Shown: positions 32,739 to 41,391, counted from the stretch's first letter. The stretch is DNA of 64,000 bases from Treponema denticola ATCC 35405 (GCF_000008185.1 NC_002967.9:1178001-1242000), one strand, 5' to 3'. The notes: a model not told the origin generated them from the letters alone. Program-made: numbers and translations.

Positions 32739-33414
32739 AATCCTTGCCGTTATGGAACGCAACGGCATCGGAAAAACCACCTTTATAAAATGTCTTGCGG
32801 GAATTCTTACATGGTCATCAGGGAGTTCTTTAATCATGGGAAAGCCTGTAGAAAAACGGACAAACTTTTTAGGCTATGTTCCTCAGGCAAAGGTGCCTTC
32901 TTTTTCGTACACGGTCCTTGATTTTGTTTCGTTCGGAAGAAGTTCCGTAAACGGGTACTTTGCTTCTCCGTCAAAAAAAGATTATGAGGCATCCCTTGCC
33001 GTTATGGAAGAACTCGATATAGCCTTCTTAAAAAATCGTTTTTGTAATGAAATAAGCGGAGGAGAATTACAACTTGCCTACATTGCAAAGGCTCTTGTTT
33101 GTAAGCCCCGTATTTTGATTCTTGATGAGCCGGAATCCAATTTGGATTTTTACAATCAAGGCCGGGTATTAAAAACGTTAAAAAAACTTTCACGCCAAAA
33201 TAAAACTACAATAATCATAAATTCTCATCACATACAAAATATGCTGATCATTGCCGATAAGGGCTTATTGCTTTCGGAAGGCCACTTTTTGTTCGGCAGC
33301 ATTGATTTGCTTATTACAAATGAAAACATAAAAACATTTTTTAACTCCGATGTTTTTGTGCTACCCGTTTTGCATGAGGGACAAAGTTTTAAAACATTTG
33401 TAGTAAAACTTTAG
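32728..33414 (+). pseudogene. Broken ABC transporter ATP-binding protein
   Basis: The frame begins inside the permease remnant without a start codon: KEGEILAV, then MERNGIGKTTFIKCLAGI with a damaged Walker A (ERNGIGKTT instead of GPNGxGKTT). Signature ISGGELQLAYIAKAL has Leu for Arg, Walker B ILILDEPESNLDF and the switch His (INSHH) remain. The first strand and its start codon are lost through a frame change, so translation could only begin at the internal ATG 32752. Related to the FecE/HmuV family. Confidence 0.65.
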
Positions 33415-33623
33415 CAGGATTAAATTTATTGTTTTTGATGATATAGAAAAATTCTCTCTCAAGGGATATATCCTTGGATGACATGAAAAATCCCGGTATC
33501 CGCGGAATGCATCGATTCCTTGCAAAGGATGGAGATGGGATTATGAAGATGAGTATTATACGTATGGATTTTTTGGAATAGCCCAACCGGTAAAATATGG
33601 CATGCGGTTCTTCGCAAAAAAAA
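33415..33623 (+). other. Degenerate intergenic DNA with short open frame
   Basis: Holds a 32-codon frame at 33483-33581 (start MKNPGIRGMHRFLAKDG) that continues upstream without a start for another 12 codons. It may be the relic of a further gene of the decayed locus, but I do not recognise it. No other structure. Confidence 0.3.
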
Positions 33624-33653
33624 TGTGTAATCGGTTTAATTACCGACTACACA
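33616..33653 (-). terminator. Terminator of the SPOR-protein operon
   Basis: TGTGTAATCGG and CCGACTACACA form an 11-base stem (one G-U pair in RNA from the minus strand) with loop TTTAATTA; the minus strand then reads eight T. Sits 34 bases after the SPOR gene stop. Core matches the phage hairpin at 8477-8510. Confidence 0.8.
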
Positions 33654-33686
33654 CTTTAATGACAAGTGATTACCAATTACCGGATT

Positions 33687-35063
33687 TTATTTTCCCTTCT
33701 TGAGAAAGGCATCCTTAAAGCCAAGCTGCTTAAAACGTTCAAGAACAGCGCCGGTTTCATCAGGCTTTAAAGGCCCTACAAATATGGTATATCTTGTGTT
33801 GTTTTTTACAAGCCTTTCTTCCACTACCATAGGATATTTTTTCCCGTATTTTTTTAGAACATCATCGCGGTTGTATTTATCGTCATAGATTACTATCTGA
33901 ACATAGGTTTTGCCTTTTTCCAGTTTGCTTGAAACAGGCTTAATTTCATTTACAGGAACTGCGGATTCTTCTTCGGGCTTTTCTTCGGCTGTAGTATATA
34001 TATCCGAATCGGTTTCGTCATACGTGCCTGAATCTTCGGCTTCTTCGACCGGTGTTTCTTCAACCGATGTCTCCTCAGCAGGAGCCGGAGGGTCTTCTTT
34101 TTTATCTGCAATAGGCTCATTTTTTGGGGTAACGGCGGCAACTGTGTCAACCTTTTTTTCTTCAACCGGAGCTTCATCAACAGGTTCTACTACAGGATCT
34201 ACAACTTCAACGTCTTCTATCTCTTCTTTAGGCTGTTCGGGTTTTTGCGGTTCCGATACCTCGGTTACAGGAGCAGGGGCCGCTTCCGGTTTTGCTGCGG
34301 GTTCATTTATAGGATCCACCGTTATAGGAGGATTTTCCTTTGCCGGTTCCATATAGGTTTCGGTTATGGGAGCTACGGTTTCAGGTGCATACATCAAAGA
34401 TGAATCTTCGGCAGGTTTCTCTTCAACCTTTTCAACCTCTTTAATTGGTTCTACTTCAGGTTCTTCAACTACGGGATCAGGTATAGCATTCACATCAGGA
34501 ACTTCTTCTACTACAGGAACATCTTCAGCCGTTTCCGAGGGTGTATCTTCAATAGGGCTTTTAAGATCATCGTAGAGAATTGTATCTGAGCCTGTATTTT
34601 CGGATACGGATTCGGCTTCTTCTTTTTTGAGATTTGCATTCGGTAAATCCGAATGAGATGCTACAAAGATGGCCGGGTTGTTATCTAAGTCTTGAGATTC
34701 AGGGCCGGCGGCCGAAATACTTTTTCCGTCATCGCCTTCTTCATTTACCGGACTAGGCGTAAGGACTCTTATTCTGATAACCTTTCCCCGCGGAACTCCG
34801 AGCTTTTCTCCCAATTCGGGTGACAGACTGGCCAGAAGACCGGGAATTCCTGATGGCCCTATAACAACGGCCCTTGCCTTAACATTTTTTTCAAGGTTTG
34901 TTATTTCCAAAAGGGTGTGTTTAGGAAACATATCGCTTCTGACAAATAAGCCTTCAGCCGGAAAATCGGTAGAAGAGCCGATTCCTCCGTTTCCTTCCCA
35001 AACCGCCCATATACATGAAAACGATATAATGAATATCAATGAAAATAAAATTTTTTTGTTCAT
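33687..35063 (-). CDS. Secreted RlpA-like DPBB plus SPOR-domain protein (458 aa)
   Basis: Signal peptide MNKKILFSLIFIISFSCIWA. Residues ~20-110 resemble the double-psi beta-barrel of RlpA-type proteins (GIGSSTDFPAEGLFVRSDMF, KHTLLEITNLEKNVKARAVV, PGLLASLSPELGEKLGVPRG). A long Pro/Glu/Val/Thr-rich linker follows (about 120-380). The C-terminal ~75 residues are a SPOR domain (VQIVIYDDKYNRDDVLKKYG, TRYTIFVGPLKPDETG), which binds denuded septal peptidoglycan. Probably acts at the division site in the periplasm. Whether the barrel keeps lytic transglycosylase activity is uncertain. Confidence 0.75.
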   Translation of the reverse strand: MNKKILFSLIFIISFSCIWAVWEGNGGIGSSTDFPAEGLFVRSDMFPKHTLLEITNLEKNVKARAVVIGPSGIPGLLASLSPELGEKLGVPRGKVIRIRVLTPSPVNEEGDDGKSISAAGPESQDLDNNPAIFVASHSDLPNANLKKEEAESVSENTGSDTILYDDLKSPIEDTPSETAEDVPVVEEVPDVNAIPDPVVEEPEVEPIKEVEKVEEKPAEDSSLMYAPETVAPITETYMEPAKENPPITVDPINEPAAKPEAAPAPVTEVSEPQKPEQPKEEIEDVEVVDPVVEPVDEAPVEEKKVDTVAAVTPKNEPIADKKEDPPAPAEETSVEETPVEEAEDSGTYDETDSDIYTTAEEKPEEESAVPVNEIKPVSSKLEKGKTYVQIVIYDDKYNRDDVLKKYGKKYPMVVEERLVKNNTRYTIFVGPLKPDETGAVLERFKQLGFKDAFLKKGK

Positions 35064-35074
35064 AATCCCTCTCC

Positions 35075-35575
35075 TTATCTCCTGCTGATTGCCTCGAATA
35101 TTTCTTTTGATATTTGATCAGCCATTTTTTCGGCCTTTTTTTCTACGTCTTTTTCTTTTAGTTTAGTGATATCGATGGTTTTTTTATATATTTCTTTTTC
35201 ACTCGCACAATCTAACATACGGACGGTCATTTTTTGCCAATCCGCTTCTTTTAATTGTTTTTTTTCGTTAAATAGGAGTTCGGTACCGTATTGCATATAA
35301 AAGATAATCAGATAATTCGGGCATTCTTCAAAAAAAGCCTTTATTGATGTAAGCGAAATTTCTTCTTCCGATTTTACTTCGCTGATAGGAATACTGGTAG
35401 CAATAAAACCCTCATCAAAAAACTTGTCAAAAAGGTTGTCTTCAAAAATTTCGGTAATATTTCTGCATTTTTCGTGTGCATCTTTATTTTGAAAGCAAGC
35501 AAAGGCTGCCGTATCCGCAAAAGCTAACCCGAAAAAAATAAAAAATAATATACAGCTTATGTATTTTTTTAACAT
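35075..35575 (-). CDS. Periplasmic protein of unknown function (166 aa)
   Basis: Signal peptide (MLKKYISCILFFIFFGLAFA) with cleavage before DTAAF. Mature part has YLIIFYMQYGTELLF and ends in a helical Lys/Glu/Ala stretch. The layout resembles small Treponema envelope proteins that report on peptide or lipid binding, but I know no family. It lies 11 bases upstream of the SPOR-protein gene and is likely co-transcribed with it. Confidence 0.6.
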   Translation of the reverse strand: MLKKYISCILFFIFFGLAFADTAAFACFQNKDAHEKCRNITEIFEDNLFDKFFDEGFIATSIPISEVKSEEEISLTSIKAFFEECPNYLIIFYMQYGTELLFNEKKQLKEADWQKMTVRMLDCASEKEIYKKTIDITKLKEKDVEKKAEKMADQISKEIFEAISRR

Positions 35576-35727
35576 AATAGTCCTCGTGATAGATTATCGG
35601 TATTCCAAAAAAAAGATTAAGAGAATTTAAAAAAGCCGACGCAGGTGAAAAAATTTGAAATAAGTAATATAATGTAAGGCAGGTTTGTTATGTAAGAATT
35701 TACAATACGCTGCGGATGGTAAAAGAT

Positions 35728-36645
35728 ATGAAGTTTAAATATAAAAAACTTTACCTGTTTTTTTTAAGTTGTATTTTTGCAGGTATGCTGTTTGCTCAAG
35801 AACAAGGTTCAAAAATCCGGTTTCAAGACCAAGACTTTATTTTAGGTATTACGATAGATGACTCGTGGTATGAAACCGTTAAGCTTGAAGCTGTGGTAAA
35901 TGCCCTAAAAAACATGAAAACAAAACCCACAGTTCGTATCGTTATGTCTAAGGATGAATCCGTTTCCATGTATATTCCTATTTTTGAAGAAATCGGCAAG
36001 GTTGCTTACATATTGGCTTGTCCCGTGGATTCTTATGACATGAAATATTACAAAACGGTTTATTCGTATAAAAAGCGTTTTAAAACGGCATATGAGGTCC
36101 TTGGAAAATACACCGATATGTGGGAGATCGGAAACGAAATTAACGGAGAGGATTGGCTCGGCAAAAATCCTAAACTGATTGCTGATAAGGTAGCGGCAGC
36201 CTATGACTTTATCAAATCAAAGGAGGGAATTACGGTTGTAACTGCTTATGCTTTTGCTCCCGGAATGCAAAAAATTGAGATGATTGATTGGCTTAAAACC
36301 TATCTGCCTCCCCGCATAAAAAATAATGTAGATTATCTTTTGGTAAGCTATTACGAAGACGATAATGAAGGTTTTCAGCCTGACTGGGGAAAAATTTTTG
36401 CCGTTTTGGAAAGTATCTTTCCAAACTCAAAACTGGGTATAGGGGAATGCGGAAGTACTGATGAAAACGCCGACGAAAAAACAAAACTTAACATGATACG
36501 CCATTATTATGGTATGCCTAAATATACAAAGAATTTTATAGGCGGTTATTTTTGGTGGTATTGGGTGCAAGACTGTGTACCGCATGAAAATAACGTTTTA
36601 TGGGAAGAAATAGATAGTCAAGCTGCAAAAAAAAGGGGCTTTTAA
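35728..36645 (+). CDS. Secreted GH-A-like TIM-barrel protein (305 aa)
   Basis: Signal peptide MKFKYKKLYLFFLSCIFAGM then LFA cleavage. Residues show clan GH-A glycosidase features: E137 in MWEIGNEINGEDW (acid/base, NE motif at the end of strand 4), E240 in KLGIGECGST (nucleophile on strand 7), and GGYFWWYWV on strand 8. TRP-rich substrate cleft likely. Length suits a single-domain barrel. Substrate and exact family unknown; a hydrolase on mucin or proteoglycan glycans, or a self-wall glycan, is inference. Start at MKF is preferred for the signal peptide; an in-frame ATG at 35716 also exists and neither has a good ribosome site. Confidence 0.65.
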   Translation: MKFKYKKLYLFFLSCIFAGMLFAQEQGSKIRFQDQDFILGITIDDSWYETVKLEAVVNALKNMKTKPTVRIVMSKDESVSMYIPIFEEIGKVAYILACPVDSYDMKYYKTVYSYKKRFKTAYEVLGKYTDMWEIGNEINGEDWLGKNPKLIADKVAAAYDFIKSKEGITVVTAYAFAPGMQKIEMIDWLKTYLPPRIKNNVDYLLVSYYEDDNEGFQPDWGKIFAVLESIFPNSKLGIGECGSTDENADEKTKLNMIRHYYGMPKYTKNFIGGYFWWYWVQDCVPHENNVLWEEIDSQAAKKRGF

Positions 36646-36654
36646 AAGCCCCTT
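36627..36654 (-). terminator. pnt operon terminator
   Basis: Perfect 22-base palindrome with half AAGGGGCTTTT (36633-36654). On the minus strand it is followed by eight T. It also overlaps the 3' end of the convergent glycosidase-like gene and can stop its transcription. Confidence 0.85.
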
Positions 36655-36663
36655 AAAATTTTG

Positions 36664-38712
36664 TTATAGATTTTCCAATATCTTGTTTAAACTATCCTTT
36701 GCATCGCCTAAGAGCATCATGGTGTTGGGATTAGGTTCATACAAGGGATTTGGAACTCCCGCATAGCCTGGCTGTAGGTCAAAGTTACAGATGATTAGCT
36801 TTTTAGCTTTTTCTGCAGCCAAGACCGGCATTCCGTAGATGGGCGTGCCTTCTGCCGTGTTTGCGGCGGGGTTTACAACATCGCTTGCCCCGATGATTAT
36901 GGCTAAATCCGTTTTATCAAAGTCGGGATTTATAGCTTCCATTTCGTAGAGCTTGTCATAGGGAATGTCAACTTCGCATAAAAGCACATTCATGTGGCCG
37001 GGCATTCTTCCTGCAACGGGGTGAATGGCAAAACGCACATTTTTTCCCATAGATTCAAGTTTATCTGCAAGCTGTTTTACCAAGCCTTGAGCCTGTGAAA
37101 GAGCCATGCCGTAGCCGGGTATAACGATGATTTCCTTTGCTTCCTTAAACCAAGGGCCTATTTGAGCTTCCGTTCCGGCTTGTTTTTGGCTTACTTCCGC
37201 TCCTGAGTTGGCGGATTCTCCGCCTGAAGAGCTTCCTGCGGTTCCTCCCTTAGTTCTAAGAGAGTCGAGCATGGTGTTTATGCTATCCTTTGCATCGCCT
37301 AAGAGCATCATGGTGTTGGGATTAGGTTCATACAAGGGATTTGGAACTCCCGCATAGCCTGGCTGTAGGTCAAAGTTACAGATGATTAGCTTTTTAGCTT
37401 TTTCTGCAGCCAAGACCGGCATTCCGTAGATGGGTGTACCTTCTGCCGTGTTTGCGGCGGGGTTTACAACATCGCTTGCTCCTATGATTATAGCCAAATC
37501 CGTCTTATCAAAGTCCGGATTTATAGCTTCCATTTCGTAGAGCTTGTCATAGGGAATGTCAACTTCGCATAAAAGCACATTCATATGGCCGGGCATTCTT
37601 CCTGCAACGGGGTGAATGGCAAAACGCACATTTTTTCCCATAGATTCAAGTTTATCTGCCAGCTGTTTTACCAAGCCTTGGGCTTGTGAAAGAGCCATGC
37701 CGTAGCCGGGGATAACGATGATTTCCTTAGCATCATTAAACCATGAGGTAAGCTGCGATTTATCGGCATGTCCTGTTGCCGTAAGCTCTTGTTGAGCAGG
37801 TTTTGCTTCTCCCGTTTGCTGAGCTTGTTTCTCTGACGCTTCTTTTGATGAAGATTCTGAAGGGCTTGCAGGCTGTGCAGGTTTTGCCGGTTTAGCCGGA
37901 GAAGCCGCCTTACTGAAAAGAATTGAAGCTAGGCTCCTATTCATTGCCCTGCACATAATCTGGGTAAGCAGGAGCCCCGAAGCTCCGACTATGCCTCCTA
38001 CCGATACCAAGAGAATATCTCCTATCGCCATACCTGCAATTGAGGCCGCAACACCCGATGTTGAGTTTAAAAGAGAAATCGTAATCGGCATGTCCGCTCC
38101 GCCTACGCGTATAGCAAAGAAGATGCCGAAAAGCAGGCTTATTACAAGCCCTGCAACCGAAATGATTATCATTAGTTCAGGTTTAATAGGAAGAAGAACG
38201 ATGAAGGCTATCATTCCTAAAAAGCTGACTGTGGTCAAAGCCTGATGAGCAGGCAGAACCGTGGGTTTTTGAGGAAGAAGCTTGTGAAGCTTTCCTGCAG
38301 CTATTAAGCTGCCTGAAAAGGTTAAAGCTCCTACTGCTAAGGCTATTCCTCCTGTAACAATAGCAAATATTCCTGCTTGAGTATTAACCGCTGCGAGAGT
38401 TAAGAGGGCTGCAACAGCCGAAGCTGCTCCGCCTAAGCCGTTGAGTAAGGCAACTGTTTGGGGCATGGTAATCATTTCTACCTTTATTGTTAGGTAAATA
38501 CCGATTGCCGCTCCTATCGCAAGCCCTGCCCACATCATTCCTGCAGAGAATATATTATATTTATAAAGGGTTACGCATACGGCTGCGAGCATACAAAGGG
38601 CACTTAAACGGTTTCCCTTAACTGCCGATTTAACCTTACTCATCATATTGATTCCTAAAAGAACCCCAATGCTGAGTACTCCGCAAATAATATAATAAAC
38701 CGTATCCGTCAT
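36664..38712 (-). CDS. pntB: NAD(P) transhydrogenase beta subunit with duplicated NADP-binding domain (682 aa)
   Basis: Residues ~1-260 form the membrane domain with eight or nine helices. A linker of Pro/Ala/Lys/Ser follows. Then come two copies of domain III, which binds NADP(H): about residues 324-477 and 521-674. Each begins EIIVIPGYGMALSQAQG and contains PVAGRMPGHMNVLLCEVDIP, DLAIIIGASDVVNPAAN and NFDLQPGYAGVPNPLY. Between them is a 40-residue Gly/Ser/Ala linker. Normal PntB has one domain III and about 460 aa. The enzyme drives NADP reduction by NADH using the proton gradient. The two copies appear identical in protein, with only about a dozen synonymous DNA changes. Confidence 0.95.
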   Translation of the reverse strand: MTDTVYYIICGVLSIGVLLGINMMSKVKSAVKGNRLSALCMLAAVCVTLYKYNIFSAGMMWAGLAIGAAIGIYLTIKVEMITMPQTVALLNGLGGAASAVAALLTLAAVNTQAGIFAIVTGGIALAVGALTFSGSLIAAGKLHKLLPQKPTVLPAHQALTTVSFLGMIAFIVLLPIKPELMIIISVAGLVISLLFGIFFAIRVGGADMPITISLLNSTSGVAASIAGMAIGDILLVSVGGIVGASGLLLTQIMCRAMNRSLASILFSKAASPAKPAKPAQPASPSESSSKEASEKQAQQTGEAKPAQQELTATGHADKSQLTSWFNDAKEIIVIPGYGMALSQAQGLVKQLADKLESMGKNVRFAIHPVAGRMPGHMNVLLCEVDIPYDKLYEMEAINPDFDKTDLAIIIGASDVVNPAANTAEGTPIYGMPVLAAEKAKKLIICNFDLQPGYAGVPNPLYEPNPNTMMLLGDAKDSINTMLDSLRTKGGTAGSSSGGESANSGAEVSQKQAGTEAQIGPWFKEAKEIIVIPGYGMALSQAQGLVKQLADKLESMGKNVRFAIHPVAGRMPGHMNVLLCEVDIPYDKLYEMEAINPDFDKTDLAIIIGASDVVNPAANTAEGTPIYGMPVLAAEKAKKLIICNFDLQPGYAGVPNPLYEPNPNTMMLLGDAKDSLNKILENL
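36692..37153. repeat. Domain III repeat copy A (within pntB)
   Basis: Together with 37283-37744 forms a direct repeat of about 462 bases, offset 591 bases (197 codons). Roughly 16 differences counted by eye, most at third codon positions. It encodes the C-terminal NADP-binding domain. Confidence 0.9.
37283..37744. repeat. Domain III repeat copy B (within pntB)
   Basis: Partner of 36692-37153; encodes the first NADP-binding domain, directly after the membrane part. Near-identity suggests recent duplication or continued gene conversion. Confidence 0.9.
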
Positions 38713-39011
38713 TTTGTATCCTCTTTAGATTCATTGCCTGTTTTAAACATTTTAAGCATTCTGTCCGTAAGACCGAAGCCTGCAACTACGTTTATTGTTG
38801 CACAAATGATGCCTATACAGCCGAAAATCTTGCTGCCTGTTGTAACTGCATATGCCGTAGCGGTCATTGTAGCCAAAATAGTAATGCCGGATAAGGCATT
38901 CATACCCGACATAAGAGGGGTATGCAAAAGACTTGGTACATTCTTGATCAGTTTGTAGCCTATAAGGGTCGTTACAACAAAGACAAGAACCAGTATCAAT
39001 TCCAGACTCAT
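38709..39011 (-). CDS. pntAb: NAD(P) transhydrogenase alpha-2 membrane subunit (100 aa)
   Basis: Three or four hydrophobic helices (LELILVLVFVVTTLIGYKLI, MNALSGITILATMTATAYAV) with the family's SLLHTPLMSGMNALSGI motif. It forms the proton channel with the membrane part of PntB. The stop overlaps the pntB start and its start overlaps the pntAa stop, each by 4 bases, so all three are translationally coupled. Split alpha subunits (Aa plus Ab) are usual in many bacteria. Confidence 0.93.
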   Translation of the reverse strand: MSLELILVLVFVVTTLIGYKLIKNVPSLLHTPLMSGMNALSGITILATMTATAYAVTTGSKIFGCIGIICATINVVAGFGLTDRMLKMFKTGNESKEDTK

Positions 39012-40165
39012 ATGCCCATTGCCTCCCTGGCTCCCTTATGAACGATTTCACCGTCAATAGTGGTAAGAATACCTTTGACAATGTCATCATTTCGGTCAAG
39101 CTCGATTTTTCCGTCCTTGATAAGATAGCGGGTAAGGTTGCAAATATTTTGAGCAAACATCCATGTAGAGCTTGAGGGAAGAAGTCCGGGGATGTTTTTA
39201 ATACCTACAAGGTGAACATTGTGCTTTTTGACAACTTCGCCCGGAGGTGTTAACTCACAGTTTCCGCCTTGGTCGATTGAAATATCAACGATTACCGAGC
39301 CGGGTTTCATGGTCTTTACCATTTCTTCGGTGATTATAACCGGAGCGAGTTTTCCCGGAACAAGGGCCGAAAGGAAGATTATGTCCATATCCTTAATATG
39401 AGGAGCAAGCAGCTTTCTTTCGTTTTCGAGGGTCTCTTTTTTTAGATGAAGGGCGTAGCCGCCCTCTCCGATGGCCTCATTTTCGGGAACGCCTAAGTCG
39501 ATAATCTTTGCACCAAGGGACTGAGCCTGTTCACGGGCTGCAGGCCGGATATCGGCTGCATAGGTTACTGCTCCAAGTCTTTTGGCAGTTGCGAGAGCCT
39601 GTAAGCCTCCTACACCTGTTCCGACTACTAAGACATTCATAGGTTTAATCATACCTACGGCACAGAAAATTTGAGGGATAAATCGCGGCAAGAGATTTGC
39701 AGCAATTAATATTCCTTTATAACCTGCACAGGTACTCATCGAAGTAAGAGCATCCATGTTTTGTGCTCTTGAAATTCGAGGAACTCCGTCGAGGGTTAAA
39801 GAAATAACGCCTTTTTTTGCCATATTTTTAACCATTTCGTGGTTAACCGGAGCTGCAGGGTGAATAAAAGTGATAAGATACTGTCCTTTGTGCATCATAT
39901 CTATTTCGTGGCAGCCCATTGCATCATTATAAAGGGGTTCTTTTACCTTTAAAATTATTTCCGAATCGGAAAAAAGCTTTTTAACATCGGAAACTATTTC
40001 CGCTCCGGCCTTTTCATATTCCGGATCATGGAAATAGGCGCCTTCACCGGCCCCTTTTTCCACTAAAACCTTGTGTCCGTCCTTAACCAAAAGCTCGCAT
40101 GTTTCCGGAGTAGCGGCAACACGGTCTTCTCCATGCATGATTTCCTTAGGAATACCAATAATCAT
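39008..40165 (-). CDS. pntAa: NAD(P) transhydrogenase alpha-1, NAD-binding subunit (385 aa)
   Basis: N-terminal MIIGIPKEIMHGEDRVAATP is the alanine dehydrogenase/PNT signature. The Rossmann loop VLVVGTGVGGLQALATAKRL lies at about residues 179-198, and RAQNMDALTSMSTCAGYKGI is the PNT-specific motif. It binds NADH and passes hydride to PntB domain III. First gene of the operon; promoter at 40225-40253. Confidence 0.95.
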   Translation of the reverse strand: MIIGIPKEIMHGEDRVAATPETCELLVKDGHKVLVEKGAGEGAYFHDPEYEKAGAEIVSDVKKLFSDSEIILKVKEPLYNDAMGCHEIDMMHKGQYLITFIHPAAPVNHEMVKNMAKKGVISLTLDGVPRISRAQNMDALTSMSTCAGYKGILIAANLLPRFIPQIFCAVGMIKPMNVLVVGTGVGGLQALATAKRLGAVTYAADIRPAAREQAQSLGAKIIDLGVPENEAIGEGGYALHLKKETLENERKLLAPHIKDMDIIFLSALVPGKLAPVIITEEMVKTMKPGSVIVDISIDQGGNCELTPPGEVVKKHNVHLVGIKNIPGLLPSSSTWMFAQNICNLTRYLIKDGKIELDRNDDIVKGILTTIDGEIVHKGAREAMGI

Positions 40166-40224
40166 AAAATCCTCCTATAAAGCACAGCTTTTATATAGCC
40201 ATACTGAACTCTTAATTTCAATCG

Positions 40225-40253
40225 ATTATATCATAGTAAGACATTGCCGTCAA
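40225..40253 (-). promoter_or_regulatory. pnt operon promoter
   Basis: Minus strand TTGACG (40253-40248), 17-base spacer, TATAAT (40230-40225), about 60 bases before pntAa. Confidence 0.8.
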
Positions 40254-40362
40254 GGTTCGGTTTTAGTGTTGTGGTTTCCTGAAATTTGTTTACATCTAAT
40301 TTATTTTAAGCTCTTATATATTTTTTTTAATTGTGATAAAATGACGTTCATAGGAGAAAAAA

Positions 40363-40803
40363 ATGAAAATATGTAGAAAGATTATTCTTTTGGTTTTAAC
40401 CATCTCTGTTTTGTTTGTTTTTTCATGTAAAACAAATGAGAAAAAAAATGCTCCCGCTCAAGCAAATGGCGATTTAAGTAAATATGAGCTGGTAGCAGAG
40501 GCCGCAACAAAACAGTGTCCTGTAATGCTTGATGAAATAACAAGGCTTGATTCCGTTCAATACAAAGGGAAAGAAAATGCTCTAATTTATAATTACAGCA
40601 TAATAAACGTAAAAAAATCCGATCTTCCCGCTAATGCTACTGATCTTGCAGCCGGAATGATGAGGGATACTATGTTATCCAAGTTAAAAGGTCAGGCTGC
40701 GCTGGATATGTTTAGAAAAGACAAGGTAAAGCTTGTTTATGTTTTTAAAGATATGGAAGGTAAAGATCTTTTTGTATTTGATTTTAAGCATACGGAATAT
40801 TAG
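40363..40803 (+). CDS. Lipoprotein, paralogue 1 (146 aa)
   Basis: Lipobox VLFVFSC (cysteine 22) after a hydrophobic signal. Mature part has ATKQCPVMLDEITRLDSVQY and a MFRKDKVKLVYVFKD segment. It is about one third identical to the next gene, in the same positions (KQCP, LD.V.Y, FRKDK..L.YV.KD). Function unknown; expected anchored in the membrane facing the periplasm or surface. TAAAAT at about 40336 may be its -10 box. Confidence 0.75.
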   Translation: MKICRKIILLVLTISVLFVFSCKTNEKKNAPAQANGDLSKYELVAEAATKQCPVMLDEITRLDSVQYKGKENALIYNYSIINVKKSDLPANATDLAAGMMRDTMLSKLKGQAALDMFRKDKVKLVYVFKDMEGKDLFVFDFKHTEY

Positions 40804-40852
40804 TTAAAAAATAATTAACTTAAAATTTAGGAAACTTAGATAGGAAATTAAG

Positions 40853-41278
40853 ATGAAAATAATCAAAAAAATAAGTTTTTTAGCGGCAATAATGATCTGT
40901 TTTGTATTCTGTTTTGCTTGTTCTAAAGACAGCGATAAAGGCGGATATAAAACTAATTACAAAGCTATAGCAGATGCTTTAAACAAACAGTGTCCGACAA
41001 AGATAGATGAGAATATTCAACTTGATGCAGTTGAATATATTGAAAGCTCTCATACTCTTCAATATGTTTATTCTTTTACCGAAATGGTTAAAGAAAATAA
41101 TACGCCTGAGGTGTGGAATATAATTGAGGCTGCTACCAGAGAAGCTCTTATCACTGAATTTAAGTCCCAGACTAATATTGAGCAATTTAGGAAGGATAAG
41201 CTTAATATGAGTTTTGTTTACAAGGATAAAGATAAAGAGCACCTTTTTACTATTGTGCTCAATAGTGGAGAGTACTAA
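40853..41278 (+). CDS. Lipoprotein, paralogue 2 (141 aa)
   Basis: Lipobox CFVFCFAC (cysteine 23) after MKIIKKISFLAAIMI. Mature part mirrors the preceding lipoprotein (NKQCPTKIDENIQLDAVEYI and QFRKDKLNMSFVYKDKDKE). A product of tandem duplication. Function unknown. TAG-to-ATG gap is 49 bases, so the two may be co-transcribed. Confidence 0.75.
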   Translation: MKIIKKISFLAAIMICFVFCFACSKDSDKGGYKTNYKAIADALNKQCPTKIDENIQLDAVEYIESSHTLQYVYSFTEMVKENNTPEVWNIIEAATREALITEFKSQTNIEQFRKDKLNMSFVYKDKDKEHLFTIVLNSGEY

Positions 41279-41362
41279 AAATAGAGTTAAGCCCTTTTTA
41301 ATACAGTAATCTTAAAACAGATCTAAAAATTATTTTTTTAGCAAAAACCTTACCAAAAGTAC

Positions 41363-41391
41363 TTGACAAAAGTTTGAGAAAGGGGTATATT
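41363..41391 (+). promoter_or_regulatory. rrn promoter P1
   Basis: TTGACA, exactly 17 bases, TATATT. A 9-base stem with six-base loop (CACACCGTC / GACGGTGTG, 41396-41419) lies just after the start site. Strong growth-rate-type promoter. Confidence 0.85.

Noticed and set aside
32598-32760. Programmed frameshift joining permease and ATPase remnants
   Set aside because: No slippery site of the usual kind, missing permease helices and altered Walker A favour decay.
33910-34575. Ser/Thr/Gly-rich plus-strand frames
   Set aside because: Antisense to the Glu/Val/Pro linker of the SPOR protein; no start signals.
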